From Bog-113 sp965226755 (lineage in GTDB: Bacteria > Acidobacteriota > Terriglobia > Bryobacterales > Bryobacteraceae): a DNA stretch of 64,000 nucleotides. The notes beneath the pieces were generated by a model, which was given only the letters and a program-made list of their open reading frames with translations, did no database searches and was not told where the DNA came from. This document shows positions 49,690 through 58,518 of the stretch, one piece after another. A program made the translations under genes and the position numbers. Numbering within the stretch: position 1 is the stretch's first letter; every line of letters begins with the position of its first letter. The stretch lies in assembly GCA_965226755.1 (NCBI GenBank), contig CBDDDT010000003.1, forward strand, positions 2,604,001 to 2,668,000. Direction: 5' to 3'.

Positions 49690-51050
49690 GGAGCGGTGCT
49701 GCCCCCGGGGGAGGAATTGCTGCCGTGGCCCTGCGTATTGGATTGGCTCCGCGCCGGAGAGCGCGCGAGCACGGCGGCGCCATTTTCGAGGCGGTCGAAT
49801 CCGCTGGTCGCCAGCTTGGCGCCGGGATTCAAACCCTGCACCGCGGTCGTTTGATCATTACTGGTCAGCGCCGTGATTTGCTGCACCGCCACCGTGTTGT
49901 CGGGTTTCACGACATAGACGAAAGCGTTGGTGCCGTTATGTTGTACGGCCGCGACCGGAACGAGGGTGACGTTGCGCAGCGTCTTCACCAGCAGGCGCGC
50001 GTTCACAAACTGGTTGGGAAAAAGGGAAAGCGTCTTATTTTGAAACTCGGCGCGAAATTTGACCGTTCCGGTCGCGGTGTCCACCTGGTTGTCCAAAGAG
50101 GTGAGGCGCCCGGCTTCAATCTTCTTCTCATCGGCCCGGTCATAGGCGTCCACCTCCAGCTTGTGTCCACCCCGCAACTGAGACTGGACTTGCGGCAGAT
50201 CGTCCTCCGAGACGTTGAACACGACCGTGATAGGCCGCAACTGGGTGATGACGACCAGCGTGGAACTGCTGCCGGAGAAGATGGTGTTCCCCGGGTCCAC
50301 CAGGCGGAGCCCCACGCGGCCGCTGATCGGCGCGACGATGTGGCAATAGCTCAGTTGCACCTGGTCGTAGGCGACCGTGCCCTGGTCCGCTTTGACGGTG
50401 CCCTCATCTTGGACGACCACTTGTTCCTGGTCGTCCACCTGCTGCTTGGCGATCGCGTTTTTGGCGAAAGCTGTCTGGTACCTTTGCAGATCGATCCGAG
50501 CCTCCGCGAGCAGCCCTTGATCGTGCTCCAGGCTTCCTTCGGCCTGCGTCAGCGTCGCCTGGTAAGGGCGCGGGTCAATGTCGATCAGCGGATCGCCCTT
50601 CGCCACGATCTGGCCTTCGCGGTAATAAACTGCCATTACGCGGCCGGTGATCTGGCTATAGACAGTGACCGTATAAATAGGGGTCACGGTGCCCAAAGCA
50701 TCCACATAGACGTTCATGTCGCCGGCGGTCGATTGGCCCACGGTGATCGCCGCCGCCGCGCCCTGCGCACCCCCTTTCGCGCCGCCTTTCGGGCTCGCGC
50801 CGGCGGCGTTCTTGCCCGCGCTCGCCCCGCCCGCATCGAATCGACGGAAGAGAAAAATGGCCAGAATCACGGCCAGCGCGGCAACCACCCAGAACCAGAT
50901 GCGCCGCCGAGGGCGCTTGTTCGGGGGCGGATGATCCGGATCCTTCTGTGCCGGCTGGGCCGGAGGAGCGGCGCCTGGCTGCCCGGCGGGGGGGCTTTGT
51001 CTTTCGGATAACGTATCCGGTGGAGTGTCTGCGTTGTTTTCCTGGCCCAT
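49686..51050 (-). CDS. RND periplasmic adaptor (MdtA-like membrane fusion protein)
   Basis: The 454-residue protein has a Pro-rich cytoplasmic N terminus and one membrane helix at about residues 50-67 (IWFWVVAALAVILAIFLFR). A Gly/Ala/Lys linker leads to the adaptor domains: TPIYTVTVYSQITGRVMAVY barrel-sandwich, a coiled-coil hairpin (LTQAEGSLEHDQGLLAEARI), CHIVAPISGRVGLRLVDPG and a beta-barrel. The C terminus is Ser/Gly-rich. It links the RND pumps to the outer-membrane factor. AAAGGAACG precedes ATG 51050, and its stop overlaps the first pump gene. It is first gene of the operon and divergent from asnS. Confidence 0.93.
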   Translation of the reverse strand: MGQENNADTPPDTLSERQSPPAGQPGAAPPAQPAQKDPDHPPPNKRPRRRIWFWVVAALAVILAIFLFRRFDAGGASAGKNAAGASPKGGAKGGAQGAAAAITVGQSTAGDMNVYVDALGTVTPIYTVTVYSQITGRVMAVYYREGQIVAKGDPLIDIDPRPYQATLTQAEGSLEHDQGLLAEARIDLQRYQTAFAKNAIAKQQVDDQEQVVVQDEGTVKADQGTVAYDQVQLSYCHIVAPISGRVGLRLVDPGNTIFSGSSSTLVVITQLRPITVVFNVSEDDLPQVQSQLRGGHKLEVDAYDRADEKKIEAGRLTSLDNQVDTATGTVKFRAEFQNKTLSLFPNQFVNARLLVKTLRNVTLVPVAAVQHNGTNAFVYVVKPDNTVAVQQITALTSNDQTTAVQGLNPGAKLATSGFDRLENGAAVLARSPARSQSNTQGHGSNSSPGGSTAP

Positions 51051-51215
51051 TCGTTCCTTTATCTAGGATGCCAATGAGCTATGACGAATTCCATAGGTAG
51101 AAAGTGTCAGGGCGAAAAGACGCAGATTGATTACCATTGTGAGCTATCCATCAGGGCGTTAGGCCGCACGGCCTGACCAGCTAAACTTAGAGATTAAGCC
51201 TGTCGACGCTCCCGC

Positions 51216-52520
51216 ATGAATCGAATCACCATCTCCTCCGCCGCCCACCACGAAAACGAAATCGTTGAAATCGCCGGCTGGCTCTACAACCTCCGCAAGA
51301 GCGGCAAAATTGTCTTTCCCATCGTTCGGGACGGCACCGGCCTCATGCAGTGCGTGGCCGTCAAAAGCCAGCTTCCGGAAGAGGTGTTTGAGACGCTCAA
51401 GAATCTGACGCAGGAATCGTCGTTGATCCTGCGCGGCAGGATTCGCGCCGAACAGCGCGCCGCCGGCGGTTTTGAAATGGACGTGGAAGGCGTGGAAGTC
51501 ATTCAGCGCGTTTCCGAGGACGATCCCTACCCGATAACGCCCAAAGAACACGGCGTCGAGTTCCTAATGGACCGCCGCCACCTCTGGCTGCGCTCCCAGC
51601 GGCAGCACGCCATCATCCGGGTGCGGCACGAGATCATCAAGGCCGTTCGCGATTTTTTTGACAGCAACGGCTTTACGCTCGTCGATACGCCTATCTTCAC
51701 TCCCGCCGCGTGCGAAGGAACGACGAACCTGTTCGAGATCAACTACTTCGACGACGAGAAGGCGTACCTCACGCAGTCCGGCCAGCTTTATAACGAAGCG
51801 ACGGCGATGGCGTTCGGCAAGGTCTACACGTTCGGCCCCACCTTCCGCGCGGAGAAATCCAAGACCCGCCGGCACCTCACCGAGTTCTGGATGGTGGAGC
51901 CGGAGATGGCGTACGCCAACCTGGACGACGTCAAGCGCGTAGCCGAGCGGATGATTCTGTTCGTCGTCGACCGCGTCTTGCAGAACAAGCGCCCCGAACT
52001 GAAGACGCTGGAGCGGGATCTCGCCAAGTTGGAGGCGGTGCAGTCGCCCTTTCCGCGTCTGAGCTACGACGATGCGGTCAAAATTCTGCAGGCCAACGGA
52101 AGCGAGATTCAGTGGGGCGGCGACTTCGGCGGCGCGGACGAAACCATTCTGACGCAGCAGTTCGACCGGCCTATCCTGGTGGATCGCTATCCCTCGGCGA
52201 TCAAGGCTTTCTATATGCAGCCCGATCCGGAACGCCCGGAAGTGGCGTTAGGAGTCGATGTGCTCGCGCCGGAAGGTTACGGCGAGATCATCGGGGGCGG
52301 AGAACGTATTCATGATCCCGAGCTGCTGCTTCGCCGTATTGAAGAGCATCATCTGCCGCGCGAAGCTTTCGAATGGTACATCGACCTGCGAAAGTACGGC
52401 ACGGTTCCTCACGGGGGCTTTGGCATGGGGATCGAGCGATGCGTGGCCTGGATCTGCGGCCTCGAGCATGTCCGCGAGACCATCGCCTTCCCGCGCATGC
52501 TGTACCGCCTGCGGCCCTGA
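51216..52520 (+). CDS. asnS: Asparaginyl-tRNA synthetase
   Basis: The 434-residue class IIb synthetase charges tRNA-Asn. It has an N-terminal OB-fold anticodon-binding domain (EIAGWLYNLRKSGKIVFPIV), motif 2 with FGPTFRAEKSKTRRHLTEFW and motif 3 with GGFGMGIERCVAWICG. The EFWMVEPEMAYANLDDV segment and the length match AsnRS rather than AspRS, which has a long insertion. The start at ATG 51216 has no strong ribosome-binding site. The 165-base gap to the divergent efflux operon contains a GGCCGCACGGCC palindrome near 51162 but no clear promoter. Confidence 0.94.
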   Translation: MNRITISSAAHHENEIVEIAGWLYNLRKSGKIVFPIVRDGTGLMQCVAVKSQLPEEVFETLKNLTQESSLILRGRIRAEQRAAGGFEMDVEGVEVIQRVSEDDPYPITPKEHGVEFLMDRRHLWLRSQRQHAIIRVRHEIIKAVRDFFDSNGFTLVDTPIFTPAACEGTTNLFEINYFDDEKAYLTQSGQLYNEATAMAFGKVYTFGPTFRAEKSKTRRHLTEFWMVEPEMAYANLDDVKRVAERMILFVVDRVLQNKRPELKTLERDLAKLEAVQSPFPRLSYDDAVKILQANGSEIQWGGDFGGADETILTQQFDRPILVDRYPSAIKAFYMQPDPERPEVALGVDVLAPEGYGEIIGGGERIHDPELLLRRIEEHHLPREAFEWYIDLRKYGTVPHGGFGMGIERCVAWICGLEHVRETIAFPRMLYRLRP

Positions 52521-52532
52521 ACCGGCGTCTCG

Positions 52533-53444
52533 ATGAACCGGCAGATTGCAATCATCGGCGCGCCCCTCGATATGGGAAGCGACCGGCGCGGGGTGGATAT
52601 GGGACCCTCCGCGCTCCGCGTGGCGAACCTGAACGGGAAACTGGCCGCGCTTGGCTTTGACGTGGAAGACCTGGGCAATGTCGCGGTGGATCAGCGGGAG
52701 CGCCTGCCCGGGGGACCGGACAACGCGCGGTATCTGGCCGAGATCGCGGCCGCTTGCGAGCGTCTGGGAGAGATGGTCGCGCAGGCCGCGCTTGGCGGGA
52801 GACGCCCCCTGGTGCTGGGCGGGGACCATTCCATCGCGGTCGGCACGGTGTCCGGCATGGCGCGCTACCTGCGATCCAGAAATCAATCGATGGGGATCAT
52901 CTGGGTGGATGCCCACACGGACATGAACACTCCGGAGACCACCCCCACCGGCAACGTGCACGGCATGCCGCTGGCCTGCCTGGTCGGATCCGGACCTGCC
53001 GCGCTGGTGAACATGTTCGGCTTCGCCCCGAAAGTGGACGGACGGAACGTGGTGTTGATCGGAATCCGCGACGTGGACGCGCTGGAGCGGCAGATGGTGC
53101 GAGACTCGGGCGTCACCTGCTTCACCATGCGCGAGATCGACGAGCGCGGCATGCGGTCCATCATGGCGGAAGCTCTGCAGGCGGCCACGCGCGGCGTCAG
53201 CGGATTCCACCTTTCGGTGGATCTCGATTGCGTGGATCCCGCCTATGCGCCCGGCGTGGGAACTCCCGTTCCCGGAGGCATGACCTACCGCGAGACGCAC
53301 CTGGCGATGGAGATGGCCGCCGATCATGGCGGCATGCTCTCCATGGAAGTGGTGGAAGTGAACCCCGTGATCGACCAGGTGAACCGCACCGCCAATCTTG
53401 CCGTGGAGCTGATTCTCTCGGCGATGGGAAAGAAAATTCTCTGA
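52533..53444 (+). CDS. rocF: Arginase
   Basis: The 303-residue ureohydrolase cleaves arginine to ornithine and urea. All manganese-ligand motifs are present: GGDHS (residues 96-100), DAHTDMNTPETTPTGNVHGM (from residue 126) and SVDLDCVDPAYAPGVGTPVP, with the terminal MEVVEVNP. The NVHGMP motif after the DAHTD region supports arginase over agmatinase. It starts 12 bases after asnS and its stop overlaps the ddl start by one base (TGATG), so it is in the same unit. Confidence 0.92.
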   Translation: MNRQIAIIGAPLDMGSDRRGVDMGPSALRVANLNGKLAALGFDVEDLGNVAVDQRERLPGGPDNARYLAEIAAACERLGEMVAQAALGGRRPLVLGGDHSIAVGTVSGMARYLRSRNQSMGIIWVDAHTDMNTPETTPTGNVHGMPLACLVGSGPAALVNMFGFAPKVDGRNVVLIGIRDVDALERQMVRDSGVTCFTMREIDERGMRSIMAEALQAATRGVSGFHLSVDLDCVDPAYAPGVGTPVPGGMTYRETHLAMEMAADHGGMLSMEVVEVNPVIDQVNRTANLAVELILSAMGKKIL

Positions 53445-54421
53445 TGAAGACGCGCATTGCAGTTGTGTATGGGGGACGGAGCGGCGAACATGAAGTGTCG
53501 CTGCGCTCCGCCGAGTCGATCATGGCGGCTCTGAATTCCGACCGGTATGAAATTCTGCGATATCTGATCGGGAAAGACGGCAAATGGAGCCCATCTCCGA
53601 TCCTTCCCGAACCGGGCGCGCATCCGGATATCGACGTGGTTTTCCCGGTACTTCATGGCACGTTCGGCGAGGACGGCACGGTTCAGGGCCTGTTCGAACT
53701 GGCCGACCTTCCTTATGTGGGCGCCGGGGTCATGGCGTCCGCGATTTCCATGGATAAAGCGATGATGAAGCGCCTGTGCCGGGAATCGAACCTGCCGGTG
53801 GTCGAGTGGGTTGTGCTGCTGCGTTCCGAACTCGACGTGGATCGCATCGAAGCCGCGTTTCCTTATCCGGTGTTCGTGAAGCCGGCCAACCTTGGTTCGT
53901 CGGTGGGCATCAGCAAGGCGTCGAACCGCGCGGAGCTTGACGCCGCGGTGCGCCTGGCGGCGCAGTTCGATCGGAAGATCATCGTGGAACGGTCGATCGC
54001 CGGGCGCGAGTTCGAGTGCTCCGTGCTAGGCAACGACGAACCGCGCGCTTCCTTGCCCTGCGAACTGTTCCCGTCGCGCGATTTCTACGATTACGAAGAT
54101 AAGTATCTCCTCAACAAAGCCCGTTTCGAACTCCCCGCGCGGCTGCCCGCCGTGGAGATCGAGAAGATGCGGGAACTGGCGATCGCCTGCTATCAAGCCG
54201 TCGAATGTTCGGGACTCGCCCGTGTCGACTTCCTGCGGGAACAATCCACCGGCCAGATCTTCATCAATGAGATCAACACGCTCCCGGGATTCACTTCCAT
54301 CAGCATGTATCCCCGGATGTGGGAACACAGCGGTCTCCATTTTCCCGAGTTGGTTGATAAGCTGATCGCGCTTGCCCTGGAACGCCATGCCGAAAGGAAG
54401 GCGACCCGTTTCTCGCTTTAG
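53444..54421 (+). CDS. ddl: D-alanine--D-alanine ligase
   Basis: The 325-residue ATP-grasp enzyme makes the D-Ala-D-Ala dipeptide of peptidoglycan. It has IAVVYGGRSGEHEVSLRSAE at the start, PVFVKPANLGSSVGISKA, and the C-terminal INEINTLPGFTSISMYPRMW that binds magnesium and D-Ala. The FYDYEDKYL segment with tyrosine is typical of Ddl. The start at ATG 53444 shares a base with the arginase stop. The next gene begins 35 bases before its stop in another frame. With anmK downstream it forms a cell-wall theme. Confidence 0.95.
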   Translation: MKTRIAVVYGGRSGEHEVSLRSAESIMAALNSDRYEILRYLIGKDGKWSPSPILPEPGAHPDIDVVFPVLHGTFGEDGTVQGLFELADLPYVGAGVMASAISMDKAMMKRLCRESNLPVVEWVVLLRSELDVDRIEAAFPYPVFVKPANLGSSVGISKASNRAELDAAVRLAAQFDRKIIVERSIAGREFECSVLGNDEPRASLPCELFPSRDFYDYEDKYLLNKARFELPARLPAVEIEKMRELAIACYQAVECSGLARVDFLREQSTGQIFINEINTLPGFTSISMYPRMWEHSGLHFPELVDKLIALALERHAERKATRFSL

Positions 54422-55952
54422 CCTCGGATTGATCGGAGCGGCGGTTCTGCTGCTTCCGCAACTTTTCGCCCAGCGAAAAGAGCCCGCGCCGGACGCCCCG
54501 TCGGTCTCGGCCGCCTCGGAGACCGAGCTGAATCATGAACTGAAGCGCCTGATCGACGTCTACGCACTGGTCGAGAGTCGCGCGGCCGACCCGGTATCGC
54601 TGGATCAGGCCTTCTATCAAGGGGCTATTCCGGGTCTGCTTCGGCGGCTGGACCCGCATTCCGTCTTTTTCGACCCCGGTCAGTTCGAACAGCTTCAGCA
54701 GATGGAGCGCTCCACCAGCAAGGGCTTCGGGAGCGTCGTTTCCATCCTGCCGGGGCGCGTCATCGTCCTTCAGGTGATGCCGGGGACGCCTTCGGCGCGG
54801 TCGGGGATCTCTCCCGGCGACGAGATCCTGGCGGTGAATAACTACCGGCTGGACCGGCTGGATTCCGACCAGCTCATTCAGTTGCTCACCCAATCGCGGC
54901 AGCAGGCGGCTCAGTTATACGTGCGCCGGCCGGGGAGCGCGAAGATGCTTTCCTTCACGCTCACGCCCGAACAGATGCAGACCCGCAGCGTGGATCGGGC
55001 GTTCCTCCTGCGGCCGGGAATCGCCTACATCCGCGCCGCCAGTTTTGAAGCGAACACGGGGGCGCAGATCCACGAGGCGATCGAGCAACTGGGCGGAAGG
55101 AATCTAAAGGGATTGGTCCTCGACCTCCGCAATAATCCCGGCGGGGTCGTGACCGCCGCGCTCGAAACGTGCGCCATGTTTCTCAAGCCGGGGCAAAAAA
55201 TCCTGACGGTGAAAGGCCGGCGCGTCGCGGCTCAGGACGAAGTGACGCCCGCCGGCGTCGATCCTTATCCGTTCGGGCTCGCGGTGCTGGTCAACGAAAA
55301 ATCGGCCAGCGCCTCGGAGATCGTCTCCGGCGCGCTGCAGGATCACGATCGCGCCGCCATCGTCGGCACGCCCACCTATGGCAAGGGGCTGGTGCAGAGC
55401 GTATTCCCGCTGGCGGAGAAGACCGGCATCGCGCTGACTACCGCGCTCTATTACACCCCCAGCGGCCGCTCCATTCAGAAACCTTTGCGGGGCGGGGACT
55501 TCGCCCTGTCGAACACCGCCGCGCACCCCAATCAGCAGAGCGATTTCAAGACCGACAGCGGCCGGGCGGTCACCGGCGGCGGCGGGATTACGCCGGATTT
55601 CGTCGTGGAGCCTCCGCTACAAACGCGGTTGCGCATCGCGCTCGAGGGTTCCGCGACATTTCTCTCCTTCGCCACGGAATACGTCCAGCACCACCATGTC
55701 GACGAGAGTTTTGAGGTGACGCCGGCGCTGCTCGATGAGTTTCAAACCTTCGCCGCGGATCGCCACATCCAGCCAGGGTTGGCGGAGTGGGGCGCGGACC
55801 GCGAATTCATCCGCCACCGGATCCGGGCCGAAATCTTCAACCAGGCGCTTGGCGTCGAAAAGGGCGACGAAGTGGAGGCGCAGTTCGATCCTCAGATCCA
55901 AAAGGCGGAAGAAGCTGTCGCGCCGGGCTCCGGAACGCCTGCCCGGGAATGA
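54387..55952 (+). CDS. S41-family C-terminal processing protease with PDZ domain
   Basis: From ATG 54387 the protein has 521 residues. A signal peptide/anchor (FSLGLIGAAVLLLPQLFAQ) leads into a helical N-terminal domain, a PDZ domain (about 115-195; GFGSVVSILPG then GTPSARSGISPGDEILAVNN), and the S41 core. The catalytic serine lies in NEKSASASEIVSGAL (about residues 306-310) and the lysine is Lys333 in GTPTYGKGLVQS. A C-terminal tail of about 110 residues follows. Such proteases trim periplasmic proteins and control cell-wall hydrolases. The start overlaps ddl by 35 bases and the stop overlaps the flippase start (ATGA). Confidence 0.92.
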   Translation: MPKGRRPVSRFSLGLIGAAVLLLPQLFAQRKEPAPDAPSVSAASETELNHELKRLIDVYALVESRAADPVSLDQAFYQGAIPGLLRRLDPHSVFFDPGQFEQLQQMERSTSKGFGSVVSILPGRVIVLQVMPGTPSARSGISPGDEILAVNNYRLDRLDSDQLIQLLTQSRQQAAQLYVRRPGSAKMLSFTLTPEQMQTRSVDRAFLLRPGIAYIRAASFEANTGAQIHEAIEQLGGRNLKGLVLDLRNNPGGVVTAALETCAMFLKPGQKILTVKGRRVAAQDEVTPAGVDPYPFGLAVLVNEKSASASEIVSGALQDHDRAAIVGTPTYGKGLVQSVFPLAEKTGIALTTALYYTPSGRSIQKPLRGGDFALSNTAAHPNQQSDFKTDSGRAVTGGGGITPDFVVEPPLQTRLRIALEGSATFLSFATEYVQHHHVDESFEVTPALLDEFQTFAADRHIQPGLAEWGADREFIRHRIRAEIFNQALGVEKGDEVEAQFDPQIQKAEEAVAPGSGTPARE

Positions 55953-57223
55953 TCACTCCGGAGCGCCGCAAGCGGTATTTCCGGAGTTCGGTGGTGCGGA
56001 ATGCGCTGGCGCTTTACGGCCTGCAGGCTGGCAGCTATATCCTGCCGTGGTTCACCTTCCCATATGTCATTCGCGTGCTCGGGGCCGATAAGTTTGGCGC
56101 CATCGCATTCGCGGCTTCGTTGATGACTTACTTCCAGGCCGTCACGGATTACGGTTTCAACCTCACCGCGACGCGGGAGATCTCGATTCATCGCGATGAT
56201 CCCGCCCGATTGTCGCAGATTTTCTCGGCGACGATTTACGCCAAGGTGATGCTGATGACGGGGAGTTTCGTCGTCCTGACCGCGGTCGTGATGGCGGTGC
56301 CGCGCTTCCGCGCCGAAGCCCCTTTGTTCTTCATCAGCTTTGTGGCCGTGGTCGCGAACGTCGTATTTCCGGTGTGGCTGTTTCAGGGCATCGAAAAGAT
56401 GGAGAACATAACCTATCGCGAGGTCGGCGCCCGCCTCTTGGGCCTTGCTCCGACTTTCCTGTTGGTGAAGAAGCCGTCCGATTACCTGATCGCGGCCGGG
56501 ATTCAGTCCGGCAGCATGCTGCTGGCGGGAATCGTCGCGTATGTCGGTTTCTCGCGCGTGACCACGGCGCGTCTCACCCGGGTGAGCCGGCGCGAGATCG
56601 CGCGCACCTTCCGGGAAGGCTGGAACATCTTTCTCTCGACGGCCGCGATCACGCTCTATACGCGAAGCAACACTTTCATTCTGGGCTTGGTGGCGTCGGA
56701 TGCCGCGGTCGGGTATTTCAGCGCGGCGCAACGCCTGGTGGATGCGGCCAAGAGCCTGGTTTCACCGCTCACCACCGCGATCTATCCGCACATCAGCCGC
56801 TTATCGCATGAATCGCCCGAGAAGGGCATCGACTTCATCCGCCGCAATACGCTCCGCATCACGCTCCCGTTCATCGTGATCTCCGCCGGACTTCTGCTGG
56901 GCGCGCCGGCGGTGGGGCTGCTGATGTTCGGGGGCAAGTTCGGACCCAGCATCCCCCTGCTGCGCATCATGTCGCCGATCCCGTTCGTGGTGTCGATCGC
57001 CGCCATTTACGCGACCTTCTACATGCTTGGGATGGGCTACAAGAAGCAGTGGTCGCGCCTGATCATCTCCGCGGGCGCTTTCAACTTCATCGTTCTGCTG
57101 CCGCTCCTGCGGTTCACCGCGCCGGCTGTCGCGGTCGCCATCACCAGCGTATTGGTGGAGGTCTGGGTCATGGCTGGCGCCTACGTGTTCTATCGTCTGA
57201 AGCACCGTCCCGCCGCGGCGTGA
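55949..57223 (+). CDS. Wzx-like oligosaccharide/lipid flippase
   Basis: The 424-residue protein has about 12 membrane helices and the polysaccharide-export MATE-superfamily pattern: LALYGLQAGSYILPWFTFPY, VIRVLGADKFGAIAFAASLM and TDYGFNLTATREISIHRDD near the N terminus, then FLSTAAITLYTRSNTFILGL in the second half. It probably moves an undecaprenyl-linked saccharide across the inner membrane. No glycosyltransferases are nearby, so the substrate is unknown. ATG 55949 overlaps the protease stop by 4 bases. Confidence 0.9.
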   Translation: MITPERRKRYFRSSVVRNALALYGLQAGSYILPWFTFPYVIRVLGADKFGAIAFAASLMTYFQAVTDYGFNLTATREISIHRDDPARLSQIFSATIYAKVMLMTGSFVVLTAVVMAVPRFRAEAPLFFISFVAVVANVVFPVWLFQGIEKMENITYREVGARLLGLAPTFLLVKKPSDYLIAAGIQSGSMLLAGIVAYVGFSRVTTARLTRVSRREIARTFREGWNIFLSTAAITLYTRSNTFILGLVASDAAVGYFSAAQRLVDAAKSLVSPLTTAIYPHISRLSHESPEKGIDFIRRNTLRITLPFIVISAGLLLGAPAVGLLMFGGKFGPSIPLLRIMSPIPFVVSIAAIYATFYMLGMGYKKQWSRLIISAGAFNFIVLLPLLRFTAPAVAVAITSVLVEVWVMAGAYVFYRLKHRPAAA

Positions 57224-57237
57224 AATAATACCGGTTT

Positions 57238-58506
57238 ATGGCGTCCATTCTGTCTCTGGAACAGGAAACGAATCCGTGGCTGGCCGCGGAAGCGCGCTTC
57301 GACGAGGCAGCCGAAAAATTGCAGCTCGATGACGGGATTCGCAAGGTGCTCAAGAGCCCCGTGCGCGAGATCACTGTGAACATCCCGGTGCAGCTGGATG
57401 ATGGCCGCATCGAGGTGTTCACCGGTTATCGCGTCCAGCACTCGATTGCGCGCGGTCCCGGAAAAGGCGGCATTCGCTTCGCGCCCGACGTGACGCTCGA
57501 CGAAGTGCGCGCGCTGGCTTCCTGGATGACGTGGAAATGCGCCGTGGTCAATATCCCGTTCGGGGGCGCGAAAGGCGGCGTCATCTGCCAGCCCACCCTG
57601 CTTTCCGATGGCGAACTCGAACGCATCACGCGGCGTTACACGGCCGAGATCATCGAGTTTCTGGGGCCCGAGCGCGATGTGCCCGCGCCCGATGTCAACA
57701 CGAACGAGCGCACCATGGCCTGGATTATGGACACCTACTCCATGCACGTGCGCCGCACCACGACCGCGGTGGTGACCGGCAAGCCGGAGAATCTGGGCGG
57801 ATCCAAAGGCCGGCCGGAGGCGACGGGGCGCGGCTGCATGCTGGTCACTCTGGAAGCGTTGAAGCGCTTCGGGCTGGATCCGCAATCCACGCGAGTCGTG
57901 ATCCAGGGCTTTGGAAACGTAGGCGGCATGGCCGCGCGGCTGATGTCCAACGCCGGTTTCAAGATCATCGCCATCGTCGAATACGATGTGGCGGTGTTCA
58001 ATCGCAACGGCCTTGAAATCGAAAGCTTAATGCACCACCGGAAGGAGACCGGTTCGATCCGCGACTTTGCCGGGGGCGAAAACATGGACCGCCATCAGGC
58101 GCTGTTCCTCGACTGCGAAGTGCTGCTTCCCGCCGCCACCGAGAACGCCATTCACTCCGGCAATGCCGACCGTCTGCGCTGCAGAATCCTCTGCGAAGGC
58201 GCCAATGGCCCCACCACTTCCGTCGCCGATGAGATCCTGGCGGACAAGGGAATCTTCGTAATTCCTGATATCCTCGCCAACGCCGGCGGAGTCACCGTCT
58301 CTTACTTTGAGTGGGTGCAGGACCGCCAGGGTTTTTTCTGGAACCTCGACCTGGTCAACGAGCGCCTGAAAGAGATCATGGTGGCGAGTTTCGACTCAGT
58401 GGTCGACTACGCCGACAAGCACCGAGTGAACAACCGCACCGCCGCGTACATGCTGGCGCTGGATCGCGTGGCTTACGCCATCCGCCTTCGCGGCATTTAC
58501 GCCTGA
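57238..58506 (+). CDS. gdhA: Glutamate dehydrogenase (Glu/Leu/Phe/Val dehydrogenase family)
   Basis: The 422-residue enzyme interconverts glutamate and 2-oxoglutarate plus ammonia. Substrate-binding lysines lie in GPGKGGIRFAPDVTLDEVRA and MTWKCAVVNIPFGGAKGGV. The aspartate region is PAPDVNTNERTMAWIMDTYS, and the NAD(P)-binding motif is VVIQGFGNVGGMAARL. Length fits the hexameric 420-residue class. It starts 14 bases after the flippase gene with no strong ribosome-binding site. Coenzyme preference cannot be told. Confidence 0.93.
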   Translation: MASILSLEQETNPWLAAEARFDEAAEKLQLDDGIRKVLKSPVREITVNIPVQLDDGRIEVFTGYRVQHSIARGPGKGGIRFAPDVTLDEVRALASWMTWKCAVVNIPFGGAKGGVICQPTLLSDGELERITRRYTAEIIEFLGPERDVPAPDVNTNERTMAWIMDTYSMHVRRTTTAVVTGKPENLGGSKGRPEATGRGCMLVTLEALKRFGLDPQSTRVVIQGFGNVGGMAARLMSNAGFKIIAIVEYDVAVFNRNGLEIESLMHHRKETGSIRDFAGGENMDRHQALFLDCEVLLPAATENAIHSGNADRLRCRILCEGANGPTTSVADEILADKGIFVIPDILANAGGVTVSYFEWVQDRQGFFWNLDLVNERLKEIMVASFDSVVDYADKHRVNNRTAAYMLALDRVAYAIRLRGIYA

Positions 58507-58518
58507 ACCGTCGCCACG